Under the pieces are notes generated by a model. That model saw only the letters and a list, made by a program, of their open reading frames with translations. It was not told the DNA's origin and ran no database searches. Shown in pieces: positions 56,001 to 64,000 of a stretch of DNA of 64,000 bases (position 1 is the first letter of the stretch; the number at the start of each line of letters is the position of its first letter). Made by a program: the position numbers and the translations under genes. This DNA comes from Heterocephalus glaber (Eukaryota > Chordata > Mammalia > Rodentia > Bathyergidae). The stretch spans positions 1,551,433 to 1,615,432 of the forward strand of contig NW_004624805.1 of the NCBI RefSeq assembly GCF_000247695.1, read 5' to 3'.

Positions 56001-59000
56001 TTGGAAACAAATCTTTTCAATTTGTCCCTCAGGATTTCAGTTTCAACTATTTGTGGATTTTTAAGCAGATAAAACTATGTAGTTTAGCTCAGTGAGAAAT
56101 AGCTTAAAAGCTGGTGGTGTTTTGACTTTTTACTTCATTTTAAAATTTTATTTATTTTGTTTTGTTTTGTTTCTTGAGACAGGGCCTTGCTATGCAGTCC
56201 AGGCTGGTTCTGCTTGACTGTTGTTTCATGTGTCACCCACTAACTTTCCACCACGAAGCCAGAGGATTTCACTCACTCATACCACGCCCACTTGGTCCCA
56301 CACGTGAACATACGTGTCCTTTTTGAACCACAGCTCTGTGCGAAGCCAATACTCAGAACTGACCCGGTAAAGGGTACCAAAGAGCCCTCTGCTTATGAGG
56401 ACCTCTGTTTCCACTCCCACCCTCACATTTCTCCTTTTCTGACTATTCTCCAACAGTGAGACACAGGACCAAACTGACCGTCTGTATAATCTCACCCATC
56501 TTTCCTTGTGCTGCAGTCTGGACCCCCTTGTTCTGCTACCATCCTGGGGAGCCCCTTCTCCTTCACCTCCAAGATTCTTCTCACCCTGCCTTGAGCTGGA
56601 CCTCAGTCCCAGGACAGAGGCAGCGGACCAGACTAGAGCCGAGGCTCCTATGTCCAAACCCCAAATCCGCCACTTATTGGCTGCAGGGCCTTGAAGCTTT
56701 GCGTCTCTGTCACTCAGTTTCCCGATTATGGGGCAGGGAGACAACACCCACCACACACTGCTCCTGTCAAGTGCACAGAGTAAATGCTACATAGGCGTCA
56801 GCTGTGATGACCCCAGAGAACACATGTTTAGAGGCCACATCTTTGAGACGTTACCTGTCAGAAGCACCATCAGCCTGTGCTCACCTTCCACTGAGGGCGC
56901 AGAAGGACAGGGAACTAATTCCTGCCCTCGTTATCACAAAGGCACTGCTCCACTTTCCAGTGGCACTAATGAGGAGCCACAACAGCAGTTCAGTCCTTGA
57001 TCCTTTGTAACTGACCTACTTCTTTTCTCTAATTTGGGGAAAGATGACATTTACATGACCACCAGTCTTTCCTTGTGGAGGGTACTGTGGCCTTTTTTTA
57101 TGCATGTGGTTGAGAAATGTAAGATTTAATATATTAAAATGCCTATTTCCTATCAAGTAAGCTGCCATCTTAAACACTTACTAATCCAAATCAATCTTTT
57201 TTTTTTTTTTTGAGACAGGATCTCACTTTACAGTTCAAGCTGGCCTTGAACTCACTACGTAGCCCAGGCTGGCCTTGAACTCACAGCAATCCTCCTGCCT
57301 CAGCCTCCCCCAAGTGCCAGGATCACAGGCGTGCACCACCACGGCCAGCTGCCATCTTAAACAAAAGCACAGCACAGTTTAGATCAGCACTGCTCAAGAC
57401 GGGATTCCATAACACACTGACGTTCTGTGTTGCTAAATAAAAGGTGGTATCTATAAAAGATAAATGCTAGCAGCATTTTTCTCTAAAATATATTGTGTTA
57501 ATACCCCACAAAGTATCAAATGGGTTGTGGTTCTTACCATGCAACAATTTACCGTTGGGAAATGGTTCGTCAAAGCCAAGAATGCCAGGCTATAGCCTGA
57601 AGCCACGTGACCTACAGACATGTACCGCACAGCATGAGCACGGTGCCCGGGGAGCATGTCCAGTAACCACAGCGCACCAAGCTGTGACCACTGCTTCCAA
57701 CAGAGTAACTCTGGAAACACACGGCTACAGCAGAAATCTGCAAACGTCCTACGGACAAAGAAGATGTGCAAATGCGAATGTAGGTGAAACGCCAAACCTG
57801 AGCTACGAATGTGTGTGCGCATACACACCCGACATGAAATGTTGAAATACTGTCTTACTAGAGAATTTACAAAATTTAGGGTTACTGAAAACAATTAGCT
57901 GGAGAATACTACAGAATATTTTTCCTTTTGTAATAGCAAAAGCTTAAGAAAAATTACTTGGAATGAGTATTATTCCTTAATCTTCTAACCCCCAAAGAAA
58001 TCTGTGTAACACAACCCACATCAATTACTCTGTGTATACTGCAGAGGACAGTGGCAGGACAAAAAGGACACTCAGACCGGATATTGTGACAGCAGCAGTT
58101 CCAAGGACTTTACAAAGGAGTGGGGAACAAGGCGCAGACTACGGTACCCTCAGAAGCTGTAGCCAGCAGAGTGCTGAAGGGCAAGGGAGAGGGTACCTGT
58201 CTGTCACCTAGGCCTTGGGCAGAAGGGTGTGGCACCTCCAGGAGCTCTGGAGGGAAGAACCAGGAAAACACGCAGCCCACACCTGTTCACTGTGAGAAAA
58301 CACCCTTCCAGGTCCCTCTCACTGCCAGCCTATGCAAAAGCCAGAGGAGGAGGGAGCATGTCAATGCCATTCACAAAATCAGTAGGTGAAGAAGGGTGAA
58401 GGAGGGCTGGCAGGGGTCAACCAGCCTCTGACGTGCATTTTGCTCTATCTTCCTTGTTTACCACCCTCTCTTCCTCATGACAGATGTCTAGAAATGACTG
58501 AGTAACACTTTCTACATAATCCAGAGCTTCCTAAACTCTGTGTAAAAGAAGCTTTCATACCTGGGCCTAACAGTCCTATCTGTATTTTGGTACAGTGAGC
58601 AAAGTCCTAGAAGCTACTACCACCAATTTAAATCCAACCCCAGACCTGAATTGAGCTAATAAGCTCTGCAACTTGCCTTTGATCCACATGGTGAGAAACC
58701 CCTGTGGTGTCTTAATTTTTATGAGAAAGAACACTTCAAACAACTTCCATAGTTTAAATCTACAGAGGTTTGCATAAAAACCAAAAGATGAAATCATACT
58801 CCGGTGAAATAGTCTTCTGAATCATTTTCTCACATTTCATGAAACAGATATTACACCAGCATTTCAAATAAAAAATGACTACTCCACATGTTCCAAGTTT
58901 ACATTTACATGATGTCCAAGAAGAAGCAAAACTGAACAGTAACAACATCAGAACAGAGGTCACTGCTGCTGGGAGGAAGCGCCCTGGCTGCAAACAGATG

Positions 59001-62000
59001 TGAAGGAAGCTGCTGGGTGCTCCAGGAACGTTCTAGATCTAGATCTCGCTTCATGGCTTCGTGTACGTCACACATATCAAGAGTCATGGGGCTACCCGGC
59101 TAAGGTTAGTAGTGCACATCAAGCATTACAGCATTTACTGAAATATATCTCAATTTTAATTTTATTTTTAATTTTTTTTTTTTTTCCAGTACTGGGGATC
59201 AAACTTAGGACCTTGCACTTTCAAGGCAGGCTCATTGGGACTGAGCTAAATCCCTGGTCCTATACCTCAATTTTAAAAGAAATAATTACTCAGTTAAATG
59301 ACTTTTACAATGACTTCCTTAGCAAATATCTTAGCACAGAAGATCTGAGTTTACACAGTCACCACAACTCAGAAAGCTGTGGCCCACAGGATCACAAATT
59401 GGCCTACTGCTCATCCTCACGCAATGTTTATTTTTTAAAATTTGGTGCCAATGTTTTAAAAATAAGGAAGCATATTTTTTTAAAAAGCCAAGATCAAACC
59501 TTCTCATAAAAAGAAAATCAATGTCTAAAAACACAACTAAATTCCCGCCCTGTGACAACAGTGACTCTAACAACAGAGAGGTGAAGCACTGACTGGCACC
59601 TAACGCTGCACCTGCATGGTGCCACGAAGGTACCGAGGTCACTAAAAACTCTGCCACGTGTCACTAGCATTCACCTGAGGTGACGTGGACCCACTGTTAC
59701 TGCTCACTGACGCCTCAGCCAGCAAGCCATGAGACCCTGACTACGCCCTACCTACAAGGGTCACAGGACCGACTGTTGTCCTCCAGAGAATGCATCTAAT
59801 ATAGGAATTCATATATGCTACAGCTCTGACCGTGGGGTAGATGTGGTCCATGAAATGTATTCTACTGTTAAAACCAAGTTAACTTTTTATCTTCGACTAA
59901 AAGCTTTTGCCTTTAATACAGACACTGGTGGCTATGAAGAAATGGAAATGTGCCTGAATCTGCACAAGTGTATTTGAAATTTATAAAGCCCACAAGTGGC
60001 TCTGGGAAGGCAGGATGAAATATTTTAAATGCTAATGCATGTGAATGAAGCATAAAGCATGACACGAAAATTAACATTTGGCACTTGGAACTAAAATACA
60101 AACAAGATAATTCATGAATACGGTAATGACTGTTCTCTGGCATAAAATTTGAAAGCACTTTATGCATTTTAAGCAAACTTTAAATTTGAAGTAAACTTCC
60201 AGAGTATCATCTTCAAATTTTAGAATTACCATCCAACAAAAGTCATTATGCAGAAACAATTTGGGATTTATGACAATTTTGCAAAGTTAGATTATAGTTG
60301 GGTTTTTTTTTCCTTCACATTTTCAGAAAAGTTTTGCCCAACAGCAGTGCTAACAAGCCTGTATGAGATATGTACAATTTTAAGAAAATAACTGCAAACA
60401 TTTTAGACCTAGCCATGCAATTACAAGAGTTTTGTTACTGCTCCTCGAAGTGGTTATTTGCACTGAAGCCCTGTCTTTGCTCCCCGTACCTTCTAGCCTA
60501 GTAGGTACTGGATCCCCACTGAAAGTAAAGTGGGACTTAGGAAATCCTCTCAACTTGTTGCTCTTCACTGAACTCCCAAATTGTGTGTTTTTTTCAAAGC
60601 AAACTGCAATAATTTTATTTCTGGGCTAGGACAATCAAAGTGTAACACCTGACCCTGTCTTCCACCACACAGAAAAGCCAAAGGACTTCTAGTGAATGTG
60701 TTTACCAAAAGTGCACTTTCACCCTGCTGTGCTGTGTCCTACTCACTACACAGGAGTCCTCCTCTATCTGCAGGTTTAATTTCTTTCAGGCATCCGCCGG
60801 GCGTCTTGAGATTGACCTCCACAGAGGAGAGGAGCGACTGCGATTCTGTTGCTGCTCTTAAGACTTTTAAGTTTGGGAATTAGGAACATTTATGGCAAAT
60901 CTCGTCCCCCCAGACTACTTACTTGAATATATTTCCGCTGAGTTTCATCATTTAATACATGTGCAACGTGCTTGGAAAAAATCTTTTCCCTGCCAGTTCT
61001 GGCATGGATGCCAACCATGGTGACTCCGATAGGCCAGGGAGCATTTCCAATGGCCATCTGAAGGTAAGCGTCATTCGCCTGAAGGAAAGTTTAACAGATC
61101 AGAAAAGCAAACAAATATTGTGTTAGTCTAAAGTTTTATGACAGTTTTCGTTCCCCTCTTGGGCATTTTGAAAATACTATGTTCCTGTCATTCAAATAAA
61201 AGACATTAAAATATGAAGTGACTGCCCCGCTTGGGACCCACAAATGCCCATGGGGAAACAGAAACCAAAGCTAAAGTTGTGAGTAAAAAGGACAAGTATT
61301 CCTTCAAAGCCTTGTGCAGTGGAAACAAATACATTTCCGATCTGGAACTGGCAGGTAGCTGACCTGATACACTAACAGAAACTCCGTGGGGGCCCTGACG
61401 CCCCTTTGGCTGTTAGTCTCATTGGCCTAATGCTCTAATCAAAGAAGCTGTCCAGTCACCAGCAGTCCCTTCTTCCCCTCACCAGGACTGCTGTGCTGAA
61501 TCCTCCAGCTGTTTGGAGGCATAGCCAGAAGCCCCTCCTCAACTCCGCGCCCCGGTACCAGCACACAGCTCTCCCTTCTACCACAGCAGCGGCCCCCACT
61601 ACCTTCCAAACCCTCCCCGCAGGCCCTGTGTGCCCAGCTGCTCTCCCACTGCTGCCCGCGCTCCCAGCACCTTCCACAGCAGAGACACTGCAAGGCAGGA
61701 GAAGGGCACCCCGCAGAGGTCCGCTAGTGCTGCAGAGATGGAGAGGCGCCCTGGCCACTCTCCGATACGATGACAAGGAGCATCGGGCTCCACTCTATCG
61801 CCTGCACGTTCAGGTATATTACTATTAAAGGGGCTTTTAGAGCCGGTCTGGGAAATGAATCTATACAACAGTGTTTCTATGAGAGAGCTTGCTTTAAACC
61901 CTAACTAACCTTTATAAACCTCAAAATTCAACCCCATTCACAAGAACACTGCTTCACACTGCTTGTGCTCTGAAGGACCTTTCACCCTACTTCAAAATGA

Positions 62001-63119
62001 CCAAGGAAATACAGCTGCAGACAGAAGTGCTGTCAGTCAATGCTTAACAGCAGCACTGAGAAAACAATGGAGAATAGCATTTTTTCTACTAGTTGACTTA
62101 GTACTTATTCTTTAATGTATTAAGGAACATTCTCCCATCCCAAATAGCACTGCATTACACAGTAACCTAGATATGCTCATAGCAATGCCAATGCACAGCA
62201 TAATTAAAATGTACCTTCACATATTCTCTCTGCAACATGAACTTAATAATATCTGTTATTGATTCTTTAATATCAGCAGGAAGATTCTGGAAAAGAAAAA
62301 AAAAGCATAACTCATTTTAGTAGCTACTATGTGAGGTGAAAAATAAATGTCATTTATTCTCCATCTACATATTCTAATTTGCAAAACTAGTTAATAAAAC
62401 CATGTTCTGGAAACCTCACCCTTTTGCGGAGCTTTCTGAAAAGTGGTCTGAGGTAGGACTCAGTCTGCTTCTGAGTAGCACTGTTCAGTTTACCCTGCAC
62501 ACTGCGCTTCACATAATCTTCCCTGGCATTCAATTCTTTAGCCCAAACACCAAGCAGAAACTGTTGAGAGAACGGGTACATTGAGACTACAACGCCACCC
62601 AGTGGCTCAGTAAGTTCAAAGTAAGTATTTTACCAAGTCACAAACTCCCCTGGTCTGTGTATCATGTTCCTGGCTCAAGTTAATCCACTTACTCAAAAAA
62701 ATACTATCAAATAACTATCTGAAGTTTATTAAATAAAATGCAACCAATGTAGATCTATCATCCATAGTATATCATATTCACTTGTATAGTTCATCAGTCT
62801 TCCACATATATTATAGCATTTAGACTTTCTACTCATGTACTATAGACAATAATTCAATTAAAAATTTTCACTAAATCACCTAATGAAGAACAAAGGAAAA
62901 ACAGGCACAAAAATAAAACAGACTGTGATCCATTCCCTTCCTCCTTAATCCCACCCCAGAAAACCATCCTAGAGCCCGTGGCATCCAAGTGTCTAAGCGA
63001 CACCCATCTGAATTTCTGTGGAGGCTAAGGCGGACACACATCCCATCTCACCTACACAGGAGAGCTGTCACTCAGACGAAGACGACTGTCTGTGTCTCGG
63101 TCCATGCTGTGTCCTCAAT

Positions 63120-63158
<39 letters not shown>

Positions 63159-63793
63159 TTTTATCTTATTTTAAAATGGAAATGCAAGTAAAAGCATTCC
63201 CTGCACTGAAATCTTATTCTGAGCTCAGTTTGTGGGTAAACATTAAAGAGCACCTGGGAACTGCCCGCACTCTAGCCCACTAACGACAGAAATGCTGGTG
63301 CAGAACTGAACACAGGGACAGCCCCCCAAGGCGACAGATGCACCTCCCTGTGCACTGCCAATGCCCTTCCCTCTTTTCCCTGCCCTCTCATTCAGGCTTC
63401 TGGGACCCTGTGCTGCACACCTTCCTGGGGTGTTTCCCAAAGTGAGGAAATGCTTCCAAACTTGTATATTCTGCTGTGGGAATTCTTTCCTACATGTTCA
63501 ATTAATCAGCTTTCAAGAAAAGAGCCATGAAAACATAAACATACATTTTCTTTCATTAACCACTACATAAAAATACACAGCAATATCACAAAGTATATAT
63601 ACACACAAATGTTTACTGAGAAGTCCCTCTCTGACCTTAAACATCTGACAGTACAAAAATACAAGACATGCTTTTAAGTATTCAAAATGCCTTCCCCTCC
63701 CCTCCCCTCGCGAAAGATACTGACCTTCAGGAATTTGGTAATGATGTCCATGTCCTTGTGATCATTGCCCTTCCCTAAAGACTCTCCCAGGGC
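52936..63793 (-). CDS. PRPF18: PRPF18, pre-mRNA-splicing factor 18 (3' half of gene, spliced, 5 exons)
   Basis: PRPF18 acts in the nucleus in the second catalytic step of splicing. It associates with U5 snRNP and SLU7 and helps hold the 3' splice site for exon ligation. The minus-strand coding order is complement(join(52936..53016, 60923..61078, 62215..62286, 62420..62560, 63725..63793)). All exons are phase 0 with AG/GT borders, giving 172 residues plus TGA. This is the C-terminal half of a protein of about 342 residues; the N-terminal PRP4-like (SFM) motif and the start lie beyond 64000. The window covers the whole Prp18 domain, a five-helix bundle with a near-invariant loop (exon 60923-61078). 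I recognised it from its strongly conserved sequence. The gene converges on FRMD4A. Confidence 0.97.
54094..54175 (+). repeat. ID-type SINE (degraded)
   Basis: cactgggatgcagcccagtg, catgtgcaaagccctgggtt and caaatcagcattgcaatc, then a caatcaataaatc tail. Confidence 0.8.
55712..55827. mobile_element. Palindromic MITE (Tc1/mariner- or pogo-like)
   Basis: The left arm starts cagtggtgcctcggttcaca and the right arm, read on the other strand, starts cagtgggacctcagttcgtg. The arms pair over about 38 bases, including aacttaattct, with a short centre. The right flank is TA and the left is CA, in line with a decayed TA target duplication. It has no coding capacity. Confidence 0.75.
56160..56235 (-). 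repeat. B1-like SINE fragment, minus strand
   Basis: A (tttgt)n run (the inverted A-rich tail) is followed by cttgagacagggccttgcta and gcagtccaggctggttctg. It is truncated. Confidence 0.75.
56645..56800 (+). repeat. MIR SINE (old)
   Basis: caaatccgccacttattggc, agggccttgaagctttgcgt, cactcagtttcccgattatg and tgcacagagtaaatgctaca follow MIR order. Confidence 0.8.
57197..57352 (-). repeat. B1-like SINE, minus strand
   Basis: A T run, then gagacaggatctcactttac, two ggccttgaactcac blocks, cctcctgcctcagcctcccc and caggcgtgcaccaccacgg. It is well preserved. Confidence 0.95.
59172..59262 (-). repeat. ID-type SINE, minus strand
   Basis: A T run, then ccagtactggggatcaaact, taggaccttgcactttcaag and gggactgagctaaatccctg. 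Confidence 0.92.
60923..61078 (-). CDS. PRPF18: PRPF18 exon: Prp18 domain invariant loop
   Basis: The minus-strand acceptor is ccttcag|gcg and the donor is attcaa|gtaagt. The 52 codons include [20 protein letters not shown] and [20 protein letters not shown]. The [20 protein letters not shown] stretch is the conserved loop that in yeast Prp18 is needed to stabilise the exons during ligation. It is intact here. Confidence 0.98.
61079..62214 (-). other. PRPF18: PRPF18 intron (1.1 kb)
   Basis: It is AT-rich at both ends with a GC-richer middle (61440-61830). That middle has a 111-codon open frame on + and one of 106 codons on -, neither recognisable. I see no SINE. Confidence 0.8.
62215..62286 (-). 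CDS. PRPF18: PRPF18 exon (72 bases)
   Basis: The minus-strand acceptor is tttccag|aat and the donor is gtgaag|gtacat. It encodes [20 protein letters not shown] then EYVK, a Prp18 domain helix. Confidence 0.97.
62287..62419 (-). other. PRPF18: PRPF18 short intron (133 bases)
   Basis: A small AT-rich intron with a ttttttcttttccag-type acceptor on the minus strand. No other feature is seen. Confidence 0.93.
62420..62560 (-). CDS. PRPF18: PRPF18 exon: start of Prp18 domain
   Basis: The minus-strand acceptor is tctcaacag|ttt and the donor is aaaagg|gtgagg. The 47 codons include [20 protein letters not shown] and [20 protein letters not shown]. These are the first helices of the Prp18 domain. Confidence 0.98.
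62561..63724 (-). other. PRPF18: PRPF18 intron (1.2 kb)
   Basis: AT-rich. It holds a (TTTA)n microsatellite at 63119-63162, and the remainder is unique-looking. Confidence 0.85.
63119..63162. repeat. (TTTA)n microsatellite
   Basis: About eleven TTTA units. The 18-base flank on either side does not show a SINE body, so it may be free-standing or the tail of a lost element. Confidence 0.95.
63725..63793 (-). CDS. PRPF18: PRPF18 exon upstream of the Prp18 domain
   Basis: The minus-strand acceptor is cttcttcag|gcc and the donor is ctgaag|gtcagt. It encodes [20 protein letters not shown] then FLK, leading into the Prp18 domain. The Asn in GKGND is Asp in human as I recall it. Confidence 0.96.
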
Positions 63794-64000
63794 CTGAAGA
63801 AGAGGAACATCAGGTGCACTCATTACCCAGAGTACACTGAGCACGTGCAGACACTGAACACATGGACACGAGCAGCCCCAGACCAGACGGAGCTCCTTGT
63901 CACAGGCAGCATTCAACTCTGATATAAAAACCTGCGGCAACTTCTAGACATGCTAAAAACCAAACACTGATGTGCCACTTCTATTTAGAAAGCGTGTTGT
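63794..64000 (-). other. PRPF18: PRPF18 intron, partial
   Basis: Intronic sequence up to the window edge, with nothing notable seen. Confidence 0.8.

Larger units (their letters stand above)
53017..60922 (-). other. PRPF18: PRPF18 last intron (7.9 kb)
   Basis: AT-rich. It holds an ID at 54094, a palindromic MITE at 55712-55827, a B1 scrap at 56160, a MIR at 56645, a B1 at 57197 and an ID at 59172. I find no coding sequence. Confidence 0.8.

Noticed and set aside
61493..61828. 111-codon frame inside a PRPF18 intron
   Set aside because: It is low-complexity Ala/Pro/Arg sequence in a GC-richer patch, overlaps an equally long antisense frame, and shows no family features.
1..64000. Bacterial-type systems (operons, CRISPR, toxin-antitoxin, prophage)
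   Set aside because: The spliced genes and mammalian repeats show vertebrate nuclear DNA. No direct-repeat array or compact gene cluster is present.

Overview
The window is nuclear DNA from a placental mammal, most likely a non-muroid rodent. The evidence is spliced exons with GT/AG borders in long introns, old L1, L2 and MIR copies, and many SINEs of two rodent types. One SINE type is B1-like (7SL-derived) and the other is a tRNA-derived ID-like box; several copies are B1-ID dimers. The ID form (gcctgcctggcaagcacaag..) suggests the beaver, kangaroo-rat or squirrel side of rodents, but the species cannot be fixed from here.

Two genes lie tail to tail. Positions 1-42130 (+ strand) hold the 3' two-thirds of FRMD4A, a FERM-domain scaffold that links cytohesin Arf-GEFs to cell polarity proteins. 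Eleven coding exons (395-39229) encode 752 residues: the end of the FERM domain, the coiled-coil CUPID (cytohesin-binding) region, and a long Ser/Pro-rich tail. A twelfth exon (35135-35206) gives an alternative C-terminus. A 2.9 kb 3'UTR follows, ending near 42130. The minus strand from 64000 to about 52640 holds the 3' half of PRPF18, a second-step pre-mRNA splicing factor. Five coding exons carry 172 residues, which include the whole Prp18 domain with its invariant loop. The 10.5 kb between the genes contains only repeats (L2, an unnamed old repeat, an L1M 3' end, ID, MIR). The order and orientation fit my recollection of human 10p13.

Composition changes along the window. FRMD4A exons and introns near 28.5-31 kb are extremely GC-rich, with third codon positions almost all G or C. 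The PRPF18 side is AT-rich. FRMD4A introns contain several AT-rich, repeat-free islands that look like conserved enhancers.

I see no new operon-like or defence system; this is an ordinary vertebrate locus. The most useful observations are: (1) an alternative penultimate exon that decides whether FRMD4A ends in a class I PDZ-ligand motif; (2) a long (TG)n tract about 60 bases upstream of an in-frame skippable CUPID exon; (3) a tandem NAGNAG acceptor; (4) a palindromic MITE in the last PRPF18 intron; and (5) candidate intronic enhancers. Most long open frames in the window are GC-driven shadows.
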